Positions 34,081 to 44,647 of a stretch of 64,000 nucleotides of DNA are shown one piece after another. The translations under genes were made by a program, and so were the position numbers. The notes under the pieces are model-generated. The model had not been told where the DNA came from. It was given only the letters and a program-made list of their open reading frames with translations, and did no database searches. Origin of the DNA: Zelopaecilomyces penicillatus (lineage: Eukaryota > Ascomycota > Sordariomycetes > Hypocreales > Pseudodiploosporaceae); the NCBI GenBank assembly GCA_005765155.1, contig VCCP01000003.1, forward strand, positions 3,782,001-3,846,000. Direction: 5' to 3'. Positions within the stretch are counted from its first letter, which is position 1; each line of letters begins with the position of its first letter.

Positions 34081-35182
34081 ATGCCGGTAAGTGGACACAC
34101 CAATCAAGAAGGCCATTAGAAGAAAAGTTAAAACTAACTTGGGCATCCAGATTGGAGATTTACTGGCTCAAATCAGCGGTGGCAAGTCATCGGACACTGC
34201 TGTGTCAGTTCCACATCGCTCGAATGCGGTTTCTGCTAAAAGGAAGGCTGGGGAGGACTTGCCGAGCACTATCTCCAAGGCGCCACGTTTATATCCATCC
34301 TCTTCAAATCCAACGAATGGGATCTCAAATGGATCTTTCAATAAGCCAAACTCGAGTTTCCTCTCCTCCAAAACGGCGAGCAATGGAAATCGAATAAGCA
34401 AGCCTTCCCCGACCATACGAAAGCCGACGCCATCGAACGATGTGTCCTCCAAACCAAGGGCACCACCTAAAAAAGGCTCATACGCAGAGATTTTGGCACG
34501 AGGCCAGCGTGCACAGGCAGTGATGGGCCAAGTTGGCAGACTTCAGCATAAGAAAGTCGAAAAGGGGGCCGTGAGGAAGGCTCCAGAAGAGGCTAAGGTG
34601 GCGCCACCATCTACCCAAGGCAAACGGCCCATGGGATATACAGGGACATCAAAGCCTGTGCCGCGTAACGGGGCCGTCAAAGAACCGTTATCCAAAACGA
34701 GCCGCCCTGATACAGGTGCACGATCTAGGCCTGGCCCTACTAAAAAAGCAGCCGAGGTCGAGGTTGAGAAGAAAATCAAGAAAGCAGCCTCGGCAACAAC
34801 GGGATATACTGGAACTGCCCGGCCCAAACCTGGTAACCCGTCTAAGAGTTCGAATGGCCCTCGTGGAGGTGCTCTCCTCAACACCCCAATACCTAGAGGC
34901 GGCGCGTCCAAGGGATCCCGGCATGATGATTATGATGAGGAACTTGATGACTTCATCGAATATGATGATGAAGAAGATGATGGCGGTCCAAGACATTACG
35001 ACTCAGACGGGTCATCTGACATGGAAGCTGGTTTGGATGATATTGACCATGAGGAACGCCGAGCTGAGTATATTGCACGCCGAGAGGATGTCGAAGAAGA
35101 GCGACTTGAAAAATCTTTGAAAGTCGCCAAAGAGGAAAAGAAACGCAAAGCCCTTGAGGCGCTTCGAAACAAACGTCGTTAA
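34081..35182 (+). CDS. SPT2: SPT2-like chromatin protein (histone chaperone)
   Basis: Two exons: a six-base first exon (34081-34086, ATG CCG) and 34151-35182, giving 345 residues that begin MPIGDLLAQISGG. That start is the one I know for fungal SPT2 proteins and explains why the ATG is separated from the long frame. The protein is basic and Ser/Pro-rich, with repeated YTGT[SA][KR]P motifs (GYTGTSKP, GYTGTARP). It ends with an acidic segment (DYDEELDDFIEYDDEED) and a charged helix (EEERLEKSLKVAKEEKKRK), the SPT2 domain that binds H3-H4. SPT2 acts in transcription-coupled histone recycling in the nucleus. The intron is 64 nt with a GTAAGT donor. Confidence 0.9.
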
Positions 35183-36216
35183 TGCTAATAAGGGGCGTCT
35201 CCAAAGGCAAAGGCTGTCAGGAATGCACGAATCGTCACGTTTCGAGGATCAGAGGGAAATTATCAATTGGGCGTTGGGGGGCATGCCCATTCAATGCAGG
35301 CCATTAGCGACGGAGTTGTCATTATCTATTTGTTCATAGTTTATGCATGGGAGATGTAGCGCATGGTGGCACGAGGTAGAGGTTTCAGCTTTCATTAGCA
35401 TTCAGCGTTACTTTCAACATGCAATCTCCATACTCTACTTCTCGTTGTCGCCATTAAACTCTGAACGCAGACTCAACTTGCGAACGTTGCTGTGGTCCGC
35501 TTTAAAAAATAGCCCATTATTAACAGTTAAAAGCAACCAAGAAAAAGCCAAACCCTGGCAACAAGGGGCAAAATATCACCGCCGATACAACAGTGCCCAA
35601 ATACCTAAGATACCTGGTACTAGATAGATACTAACCTACCTAGATATCGCTAGAGATTTAGGGTATTATTAGCGATTTCTATATATTTCTGGATATTGCC
35701 AGAGATCTCTAGGAATTTACAGAAATTTCTAGATACCAGTAAAATTATCAGTTGAAATCCCTTAGGGTGGTCCCGGCTGGTTTTTTTTTTGCAGCCTGTT
35801 TCCTGGTAAGTCTGTGATCAATCCGTTTGAAACAATATTCTATATATGCGTTCTATCTAATGTCAAACCATGACCCAGCTGCGAGTTATCGGCTTCACAC
35901 CCAGCAAAAAGAGGCCAAGTATTTATTGCATTGCTATTCCATTACATCAATACAATTAATCGTACAACTTGGTTCTGATAGAGAGGTAGTCCCACAACGA
36001 TTTATTGCAATTGGGCATTTCGATTCGCCAAATTACCGGCCTAATACACTTGCATATGGTTGTTGTGAGAGTAGAGACACGCAAACATGCTGAAAGACGC
36101 CGAAAAAAAAAGAAACGAAACAGAAAACATAGCAAGTGCAGGGAAACATTTGCGCTGGCAAGCCCGTTTTGTGTTTGGAACTAATGCTGGTGTTGATATG
36201 ATAATTGTGACACGAC
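35183..36216. other. convergent intergenic region with repeat copy
   Basis: About 1 kb between the stops of SPT2 and the CCCH/NUFIP1 gene. It carries one copy of the TTTCTGGATAT/CTAGATA-type degenerate repeat (35640-35790). No gene is seen. Confidence 0.5.
35640..35790 (+). repeat. degenerate CTAGATA/TTTCTGG repeat with oligo-T end, copy A
   Basis: A stretch of short, mutually similar words (TAGATATCGCTAGAGATT, TATATATTTCTGGATAT, AGGAATTTACAGAAATTTCTAGA) that ends in a run of ten T. It shares the 13-mer TATATATTTCTGG, ATTTACAG and CTAGATA words and the oligo-T end with the segment at 38385-38535, in the same orientation. The origin is unclear. Confidence 0.45.
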
Positions 36217-38150
36217 TTATGGCAGGTCATCGCTCTTGGCTTGTTTTCCATTAGAACTCCCATATGGTTTCAGCAGCCATCCCTGGTAGTGCTTTACCCC
36301 TTGAGCACTTATACTATTAGCGCTAGGAATGACTGAGGCTGGAGGATTGTTGCGTCGAGATGTACCGGGCTCTCGTCTCGCTGGCGGTGGAGGCAGAGAA
36401 GGAGATGCGGCAGGGAGCAGGCTAACCGAGGGAATCAGGGCTGGCAGAGACTTCTTCTCTTCGTTGCTTGCCTTGGCTCCTGGGCCATTGCCTGAAGAGG
36501 ACATGGCGCCCTTTTCACGGAGGTACTGAATTGATTGCAGGACGGCCAGGTCCTCCTGCTCTTTGTCGTTGAGAATTAATCGCTGCTGGATAGTCAAGCG
36601 GCCATTATTGGCTTCGCGCTCTTTAAGGGCCCCTTCTCTGACTTCGGGATCATGAACAAAGCGGCACTTGCCCTTCTTTCCACATGTTCCACCAGTAGAG
36701 TAGTATTTACAATGTCTTGACACGTCTGCCTTCCTTGCAGGAGGGGGAGGAGGGGCGGCATGAGACCGACTAGACATGACTTCTGGCTCGTCATCCTCGG
36801 ATGAATCTTCGGACGGATCTCTCATCTCATCGCCTTCATCTCCTTGTTCGCGCTTCCTTTTTATTGAGAATTCAACTTTACGCAACTGTCTCCTTAGCTT
36901 GTCGGCCTGTTTTTCCAGCGAGGCAGCCTTGTCCTCTTTGCTCTGCGCCAGCTCGGCGGCTTTCTTGGCCTCAATGCGTGACTTGGTTGGGTAATTCTTT
37001 CTTCTTTCTGCCAAAAAGGCAGCTATATCGCTTATACTGGACAAAAGTCAGTAAAAAGAAGAAGAATTGTTGAAACCATTTTGCAGAATACGTACTCAAG
37101 GGTCTCCTGGCCAATCAATTCTGTGAGAACTTTCTCCTCTCCTTCATCATCCTCTGTTTCAGAATCCATGCCAGGGGTCAAACCAAGCGTATTCGTCTTG
37201 CGCTTCTTCTTCTTACCAACAGAAGGAGACTCTTGTTTGATGGTGCTACTATCATTTTGGGGCTGCGGTTTGTGATGCCGCGTCTTATCCCCCCCATGAT
37301 GGTTTGGATGATGACCACCGCGGCCACGGCCATGACCATCTCTGGGCCCACCACCACGGCCCCTACGAGGGTACTGCCCATAGTAGGAGTCTTGGTGTTG
37401 AGGGGCAGGGGCAGGCGGAGGGGCAGAATAAGCATAATGAGGAGGGGGGTAATGGGAAGAACGGGGATCAGGTGGATATGCTGAATTGAAGGTACTGCTC
37501 ATTGAAGGTGGCGGGGCTTCGTGTTCATAGCCATGGCGCACGGGGACAGCTCCGTGAGAAGGCTTGGAGGCACCGCGGTCACTGTAACCTCCACGAGATC
37601 GGTTGCCCCCATATGATGTTTGATGTGGTGATGTTTGGCCGTGCCACTGGGACTGGCTTGGAGGTGGGGAGCTTTGGTAAGGATGACCATACTGCGGAGG
37701 TGCTGGCGGCGGCGGCCCGTATGGGTTGTGTTGAGGATATTGTGCCGGAGGATACGGCTGTGGTGCATAATTCGGATGGTAGTTCGAGCCTGCAATGGGT
37801 GCGTGAGGTGGAGCGTGAGGGTGGTGATGGTGCGGTGAGGCATGGCTAGGCTCTGAAGGCCATTGCGGTTGATGAGACGGATAGTTGCTAGCAGGAGGAG
37901 GGTGGGAGCTTCCATAAGCAACAGGAGTATGAGGCGGATATGACTGGCCAGCATATTCGTAGGACGGTCGAGAGGTATTGTAGTCATTTCGACCGTTGTT
38001 GTTGCTGTTGTTGTGGTCGTAATGACCTCCTCGGCCACGAGCATTGGGCGCACCAGAGCCACGGCTCGTTCCCTGAGAGTAGGCGAAACTCGCATGGCCA
38101 CCTCCAGTTGGAGGCGGTGGGGGCGGAGGGCCGTAACCGTAGCTTGACAT
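36217..38150 (-). CDS. CCCH zinc-finger protein with NUFIP1 domain (Rsa1-like)
   Basis: Two exons, 38150-37096 and 37036-36217, give about 624 residues. Residues 1-300 are low complexity, rich in Pro, Tyr, Gly and His with RG-type stretches (MSSYGYGPPPPPPP, RGRGGGPRDGHGRGRGG). Then come a basic patch (KKKKRK) and the NUFIP1 motif FLAERRKNYPTKSRIEAKK at about 358-376. A coiled-coil, an acidic stretch and one CCCH finger follow (C461-X8-C470-X5-C476-X3-H480, CKYYSTGGTCGKKGKCRFVH). NUFIP1 and yeast Rsa1 are assembly factors for box C/D snoRNPs, working with Snu13/15.5K and the R2TP complex in the nucleus. The intron falls just before the NUFIP1 motif, so both halves are needed for it. Divergent from RPC25. 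Confidence 0.87.
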
Positions 38151-38838
38151 CCTTTAAGTACGTTACGACAGCGATACTTGCTGGAAGATATTGTTTGTGA
38201 TAGATGTTTAGATGGCGGTAACGGTTTGAAACCCAAGAATTGTTCAGCTACGGCTAGACGGCCCAAAATGAGGCGCTAGGGCTTAAGCGGCAGGCGGTGA
38301 GTCCAGCTGGAACACCAAGGTCCTACAGCGGCGTATGAATGCAACATCCAACTTTATGAGAGAGCCTAACCAGTTTACGTGACCGAAATTTTATATATTT
38401 CTGGCAATTTCTGGATATAGCCGGAGATTCCTAGGTTTTTCTAGAGGTTCGAGATATTTACAGGAATTGCTAGATATTGCTATAAATCTAGAACCGGTGT
38501 CTCGGTCGTGTTTTTTTTTTTTTTTTTTTTTTTTTGGTACGGCGTCTTTTTTCCCAGGTGCACGGGCTGATTCAAGAGGACGAACCCCACGTGTTTTTTC
38601 TTGTGTCGACAACGACTGTTGAGAAACATCTGCAAGGCGCTCGCTGACTTAGCACGACCAACCTCATTGTTATCTGGAATTGGCTGCACCAGCCCAAGAA
38701 AATTAATGCCCAGTAATAATTGATAGCCCCAACAACTTCTAAAGATCTCTTGAAGTTTGTGCCAAAACTATCTATCTACCCCAGCTCCAATAAAACAAAA
38801 GCTGTGTCTCGATTCTTCTAAATTTTGCAGCGGTCGAT
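38151..38838. other. divergent intergenic region with repeat copy and poly-T
   Basis: 688 bp between the starts of the NUFIP1 and RPC25 genes, holding both promoters, the repeat copy at 38385-38535 and a 25-base T run at 38511-38535. Confidence 0.55.
38385..38535 (+). repeat. degenerate CTAGATA/TTTCTGG repeat with 25-base poly-T end, copy B
   Basis: Words such as TATATATTTCTGG, TTTCTGGATATAG, GATTCCTAGG, ATTTACAGGAATTGCTAGATA precede a run of 25 T. They match the copy at 35640-35790 in order and orientation. The poly-T end would be a poly-A tail on the minus strand, which hints at a retroposed origin, but the copies are too diverged to prove this by eye. Confidence 0.5.
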
Positions 38839-39684
38839 ATGTTTATCCTGGTAATATCTATCTTTCATGTCTGATAAAGCTTGTGATTTTGCTGCTCACA
38901 GTCAGAAAAAAAATATAGTCTAAGATATCAGATCTGGTGCAGATTGCACCCGAAGATTTCGCAAAACACAGCATTGTAGCTATTGAAGACAATATCAATG
39001 CCAAGTACTCCAACAAGGTCCGGCCAAAAATCAGTTCATCCCACGCTATGTTATGGCCCTGGTAGAAATTAAACCCTGGACTAAGACGTGAGATTTTGCG
39101 CAGGTGATTCAAAAAATAGGGCTTTGCATATGCCTCTACGATCTGCTATGGACATCAGAAGGGTTAATAGGTCACGGGACTGGCCTTGTAAATGTCAATG
39201 GTATGTTCAAGTGATGCTTGTATTTATTGTACACAGCTAACTAAGACGCGAAAAGTTGAGTTTCGAATGGTTGTCTTTCGTCCCTTTAAGGGAGAGGTCA
39301 TGTTTGGTCGGATACGCAGCTCCACGCCTGCCGGCATCAACCTGAGAACAGATTTCTTTGACGATATATTTGTACCCTACGAAGAGCTCCCTCAGGGGGC
39401 CGAATAGTGAGTGAACCTCCTTCCGGTTTAAACCAATCAAAATGCTGACCACTCCCCGTAGCAATCATGGCGAGCAACTATGGATCTGGAACTTTGACGA
39501 GGAACGTCTGTTTTATGATAATCATGAAATGGTTCGCTTCCAAGTCACCGACGAGGAGTGGCACGATCAGACGCCAGCTGGCCCTACACAAGCAGAGGAT
39601 GCTCCTGTCAAGACTCCATATCGGATCAAAGGAAGCATGGCACGTGAAGGTCTGGGTGTATGCCTGTGGTGGGATGGAGCCTAA
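38839..39684 (+). CDS. RPC25: RNA polymerase III subunit RPC25 (RPC8)
   Basis: Five exons: 38839-38850, 38919-39017, 39104-39200, 39256-39406 and 39462-39684, giving about 193 residues. The first exon codes only MFIL. The next gives SKISDLVQIAPEDFAKHS, the recognisable N terminus of the Rpb7/Rpc25 family. Then come the tip RNP-like domain and an OB-fold region (VEFRMVVFRPFKGEVMFGRI, GINLRTDFFDDIFVPYEELP, QLWIWNFDEERLFYDNHEMVRFQV). Rpc25 pairs with Rpc17 in the Pol III stalk and is needed for initiation. Acceptor choice for exon 4 (CGAAAAG) was forced by frame; the alternatives give stops. It converges with EMC3 (103 bp apart). Confidence 0.92.
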
Positions 39685-39787
39685 TATCGCTAATCAAAAG
39701 CTATCACACCCATGTGTTGCTCAAACAATCGCGTGTACATATATATGTATGTTTCTTTTGTCTATCTACCTCAAGCCATGCAGATAT

Positions 39788-40762
39788 CTACAATTTGATT
39801 TTCGCCAGGAGTCGCTCCTCGACATCATCCAGGACTGAGTAATGCTCAATAACTGCAAGGTTCTCGGCCTCGGCCTTGAACATCTTGTCAGGGTCCTGTC
39901 CGGGGCCACCCATGGGGCCCATGGGCATCTGCTGAGCCTGCATTTGTTGGGCGACCTGGCTTGCGGCTGCGGTTGACTTCTTTTAGCTGAAAGTTTTGGC
40001 GGGTAAGGGGGAAACGGGGAAAACATACCATTATCGCTTCCGAGCAGAAATACATAAACAAACTGAAGACCAAAGATGCACAGGAAATACCAGCTGATGC
40101 TTGACATCCATCGTGGGTCCATGTCCTTGGTTTGCACGCCAGCTTGCAGCATACTCTTGAACTTGATGGTGATGGGGAATGGGAGTTTCACTATAATTAA
40201 CGTTAGCCCGGTCCGCTTCAGAGTTACCAACGATGTAACATACTAATGACGTATCCGCTGAAAAAGGCATTGATCCAGCTCATGATCAGTGTGTTGGGGA
40301 TGATCATAGCCATGTTGTTCTTCATCATACCCATCATCCCCTCCATTGCGCCTGGGTCCGTCATTGGATTCGCCGGTGGCTGGCCCTTTTGATTTGGTGT
40401 CTTGAGGAAAGCGCCAGACTCGTAACCATCAATGAGAATATCGCGTCTAGATTCGAATGCCTTTGCCGACAGCACGTGGTAGTTGGAACGTAGTGAGACA
40501 CCTTTAGCGAGAGAACGCTGCTCGCGCATAGCCTTTGCATCCTGCTTCTTCGGTGCTGTAGTCATGAGGACAGACGCATAGTGACGAAGAACACCAGTCA
40601 ACACCATGACGACGGTGATGGGAACCAAAATCCAGTAACTGCAGAGGGGCATAACAGTTAGCTCATCTGATGCAAGCGTGGGGTTTGGGCGGAGTTGGAT
40701 ATGGAGGCAGCGCACAATAGCTGGGGATCCCGATGGATCGTCTGCACTGGAACTTGCGCCAT
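39788..40762 (-). CDS. EMC3: ER membrane protein complex subunit 3 (EMC3)
   Basis: Four exons, 40762-40716, 40638-40244, 40190-40029 and 39966-39788, give 260 residues. It begins MAQVPVQTIHRDPQL and continues with the first helix YWILVPITVVMVLTGVLRHYA. The middle has the conserved TDPGAMEGMMGMMKNN, the second and third helices (PNTLIMSWINAFFSGYVI, ISWYFLCIFGLQFVYVFLLGSDN) and a Met/Gln-rich tail. The last acceptor is the CAACCGCAG site, since it alone restores GSDNAASQVAQQM in phase. EMC3 is the YidC/Oxa1-related insertase core of the EMC, which places tail-anchored and multipass proteins into the ER membrane. It shares a 385-bp upstream region with SPC2. Confidence 0.92.
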
Positions 40763-41147
40763 TTTCAGTACTTGGGTTGCCGATGTTGGCGGCGCAGATT
40801 ATTTCGGATCGAGGCGACGATTGCGAGATGGTGCGAGGTTAAGCAGCTGGCACCATGAAACTGGGGTTGAGGTCGTCGCTGTGAGTGAACGGACAGCGGA
40901 GCAGCTTTGTCGCGGAGTTCCTAGCCAGTCATTCTGCCAGACAGCTGCCCTCCGTCTCCACCGCCCAAAGGATGGAAAGCTTAGAGGCCACTCTGCCCCA
41001 CGATAGCGCATGTACATCACTGTACCGGCTTCTATGCCTCTTGTAAGCCGCATTTCAACGTTTAATCCAAGCACCTCACATATCTGAAAACATCCGTCTC
41101 ACCACCACCGCCGCCTTCCAATCCGTGCTGCATCGCCTGTCGCCGCC
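40763..41147. promoter_or_regulatory. short divergent promoter of EMC3 and SPC2
   Basis: 385 bp between start codons on opposite strands, with no coding capacity of its own. Both genes work in ER membrane protein biogenesis, so a bidirectional promoter is plausible. No single motif stands out to me. Confidence 0.6.
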
Positions 41148-41986
41148 ATGGCAAACGCGTCGGAGAAAATTGCGCTGTACAATCTAGCAGGTACGTTGAT
41201 TTCCCTGCCCGGATTGAGCATCTCGGCATGCTACCTGTTTGTTCCATAGAGCAACAGCTGACACGGTGTCCCCCACAGACCTAAAGAACACAGCCGACGA
41301 TGCAATCCCCAACTACCTCAACTCGCTCAAGTTCAAGCAGTCCCACCACCTGACGGATGTGCGACTGGGGCTTGGATACAGCGCCTTCCTTCTGGGTGCG
41401 GCATGCTTCGGCTGGGATTACAAGCTGGGCTATGAGAGCACGAAGTACTACACAGCAGCCGCCGTCGCCATCTACATGCTCCTCAATGGCGCGCTCACAC
41501 TATGGATGACGGTGGTGGAGAAGGGAATTGTGTACCAAGGCGCAACTCCGTCTGGCGAACAGGTATGCAAACTGGATAGCACTCCAGCATAATAATCGGC
41601 CAGCATCACGCAGAGCTAATACGTATGGACAGATTTCTATAAGCACTTCGACGAAGAAGAATGAGCCTATCTACAGGCTGGCCGTGACCGTCACAAGCAA
41701 GGGCTCAAAACCACGTACATTTGAGCTTTCAAAACCATTCGCCGAATTCTATAACGAGCTGGGCTACTTCGTTGCGACCCCGTTCCAGGAGTTCTTCGCC
41801 ACATCGATTCCTATCATTGGAAAGATGGACCCTAAGCGGATTAAGATTGCTTCTCAGGAGATGCTAGACACGAATCCTGATTTATTGAATGCCGTCCTTG
41901 CGGCTAACGCGGTGGAGGACACTACGGGCAGCAGCACTACCGGCGCAGACTCAACAAGCAAGGGTGGGAAACGACGGAAGGCGTAA
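41148..41986 (+). CDS. SPC2: signal peptidase complex subunit 2 (SPC25/SPCS2)
   Basis: Three exons, 41148-41190, 41279-41562 and 41633-41986, give 226 residues. It opens MANASEKIALYNL, followed by a cytosolic segment (DAIPNYLNSLKFKQSHHLTDVRL), two adjacent membrane helices (LGYSAFLLGAACFGWDY, YYTAAAVAIYMLLNGALTLW) and a cytosolic C-terminal domain (YRLAVTVTSKG, FELSKPFAEFYNELGYF) ending in a basic tail (KGGKRRKA). This is the SPC2/SPCS2 layout. The subunit is a non-catalytic part of the ER signal peptidase and contacts the Sec61 translocon. Confidence 0.92.
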
Positions 41987-42631
41987 GGAACTCAGCCTGG
42001 TTAGCAAATGGGACCTTGAGAATGACGCTGTGCTGTACCGATGCGCGGCATAGACCATCTCTGTCACGACAAAGGAGACGTCTTCACCTGGCATTCCAAA
42101 TCATGCCCAGTAAGGCGAGTAATTATTCTCACAAGCGCGTCATAAGGTAGCTATAAATCTAAAAAAAAGAAATTTCCAAAAAATGCTATGTCCTATTCCA
42201 TGGTATAAATGATATTAAAGGTGCCTAATGAATGGTTGGGTCTCTAACATAGCCATTCGTCTAATTAGGCTGAAATCTATAGGTAGAGGTATTTTTGATA
42301 AAGTCAAGGACTAGCAAAGTACCGTTTACCACGATCAAACTAAGCAGATTCATCATAATGCGGCTAGCCAGAACTTTCGTTTTTTTTCTCTCCTTTTTTT
42401 CCTACTTCAGAAGTACAATTACATTTTTGGTGGGTATATCTTGTTGCTGTTGCTGCTGCTGTCCCTCCTACTTTCAAATGATGAAAAAACATTCCCATAT
42501 GATACACTTTGTTCAAAGACACCACTTTCCTCCTACAGGCATTTGCACGAACTCCTATGGCGGCCTCTCGTTTATCAAGCCCGCCTATTAATACATATAG
42601 TTCCCATATTGATGCCAAACCATTGCTGCTA
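41987..42631. other. convergent intergenic region
   Basis: About 640 AT-rich bp between the stops of SPC2 and the Zn2Cys6 gene. 3' UTRs only, as far as I can see. Confidence 0.5.
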
Positions 42632-44647
42632 TTAAGTGGACTTGACAGCATCGTTGGGTGGGTTCACCATTCCAGGGTAAATCCCTGTGCTGACACCACT
42701 CCCTCCCGCCCCTTGGGTGAAGACGGACGCCATGCCTGTTACCGCCGCAGGCATGCTATATGACTTGTTCATCAAGCTATCTCGCATGATGAGCATGGAA
42801 GGTGTACGTATATTCAACTGATATGGTATTGGATTAGCGAGGAAAAGATCATGATGGGGATGTTATCAAGATGGGCTGTGTTCTTTCTTACTTGGGATAA
42901 CATGTTTCCATGTCTGACACCTAGCTGGTTTCCGATACAGACAAGACGACCTTTGACCCAAATCCGTTGGTTTTCTGTTAAATAGTCAAGTCCTTGGATG
43001 CAAGTCAATGGCCACAGCAAGAAATAGCCAGACAATCCCTTCTCTGCGTCATCTTCGCCACAGCCAAAGCCAGACACACCACAGTCTGAGCTAGAGAGAC
43101 CGGCCTTTTCAAGCAGATCTTTGTGCTTAGAGAACCAACCAAGTTGGTACGGAACAGAGGCAATGATATCTGCTATAGCATCAATGCAGATTCTTGATGT
43201 TGCTGCATACTCTGGTGTCGTGCGGTAGTCAATGGGCGCACACAGCCAAGCTGTGCAGCGAGTGACTAGCGATGCCAATACGATCCTCGCGCAGCGCATC
43301 ACATTCCACAGGTTAGTAACCCATAGATCTTGGTAAGCATCTACTCGGCCTGGAAAAACCTCAGACTTGGCGTACTGCTGCTGGGGAATATTGTCCTGCC
43401 AGGCAACCATCTTCCAGTCGAAGGAGTCAGGCAGAGTCTTGGACCAGCTAACCAGCTCCTTATCAAGAGCTTTGCACTCTTGTACGACCTCATTCATCTG
43501 AGCTATATCTTCTGGAGTACGAGCCACGACGAGTAACAAGTGGTTGACTTTGGTTCTGAGCTCGCCGGTGCGGATGCCGAGGTGAAGACACTCCATTGCG
43601 TGCTCCTCAGTGTTGGGATCGCTCACCCACCATTCGATGCCCAGATTGGTTGCCTTTCCCGTGCTTAGGGAATGAATAAGCTGTTTTTGTAATGAAACTT
43701 GGTTAGATTTGTTGTCGAAGATCGATCTTGATTAAGCAAGGGGCGATTTGGATGAAACATACCATTTGAGTTCTGACAGCGATGAACAGGTCCATGCCCG
43801 TCTTCGTGCCTAATTGTGAGTGGCCTCTCACTTTGACAAGCTGAATTGCACCCTCTATGTGCGAGCTCCAAGCCACCATTCCCAGACTCTTAGCTGTGAT
43901 GTTCTCAAACAGTCCCAGAAGCAGAATAGCTCCCAAAGTAGCATCATGCTTGATCATCGCAGGATCTTTCAAGGCTGAAAACGTGGCTGCGAGAGCCTTT
44001 GTATACTTGCCAAGAGCCAACTTGTCAAAGTCATTGCCCGTCCCGACCCGGTTATTCAGCGACGCCAAGGCGCACGCCTCAAAGGCGTACTTGAAGTGCG
44101 GTAGTTGCTCCTCAGCCCCCAGTAGGGGAATCACAAACTCGAGAAAACCTCGCGTAGTAGTAATGTACTGGCGTGGGATGAGCACATAGTTGGCGATGAA
44201 GTGACATGTTGCGAGATCCTGGATGGGTATTTGAGGAGCCGCGGCTGCGGTGAAGTGATCGGTGAGATACTCTGAAAGCGGCGGATTGGGTATGATATTC
44301 TCTACTGATGGGGGAGCTTGAGTAGTCTGACTAGCATTGCTGGTCTTTGTTGTAGAGCGTTTTGGTATGTGTCTTGTGTTGGCTTTTCTTTCTGTTGCCT
44401 GCGTTTGATCTTTGAAGAGCAAATCAACGGTGTCTCTATAGCCAGGACACTGTTTTCGAGATTTTATGCAGCGGTTGCAGGCAGGTCTGGCCTCGTCACA
44501 CTATCATTACGAGGTTTGTAAGCACACGATTATGAACGTCGCCGTTGTTGTTATTGCTGTTGTTTATATGGAAACTCATATACGTACTTTGATCTTGCGA
44601 ATCCTGCACATCTGGCAGCCCTGAGATGGTATGCCATAATAAACCAT
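42632..44647 (-). CDS. Zn(II)2Cys6 transcription factor with fungal-specific regulatory domain
   Basis: Four exons, 44647-44588, 44500-43763, 43680-42892 and 42817-42632, give about 590 residues. The N-terminal binuclear zinc cluster is complete: Cys 11, 14, 21, 28, 31 and 38 (CQMCRIRKIK, then CDEARPACNRC). The first intron falls between Lys20 and Cys21, within the cluster, as is usual in this family. A basic linker follows (KANTRHIPKRS), then a long helical region resembling the Fungal_trans_2 type of regulatory domain (HFKYAFEACALASLNNRVG, AATFSALKDP). The short last exon codes a Met/Gly/Pro-rich tail. It is probably a pathway-specific regulator; the target is unknown. It is about 21 kb from the NRPS-KS gene, with housekeeping genes between, so a link is not implied. 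Confidence 0.88.

Noticed and set aside
37499..38266. Long minus-strand frame of 255 codons over the NUFIP1 gene's first exon
   Set aside because: It is a frame shadow of the Pro/Tyr/His-rich low-complexity coding exon. The composition is arbitrary (Leu, Thr and Arg runs) and it matches no family.
42632..44647. Zn2Cys6 factor as the TAS2-type regulator of the NRPS-KS gene
   Set aside because: It lies about 21 kb away with ten unrelated genes between. Nothing in the sequence ties the two, so it is left as a factor of unknown target.
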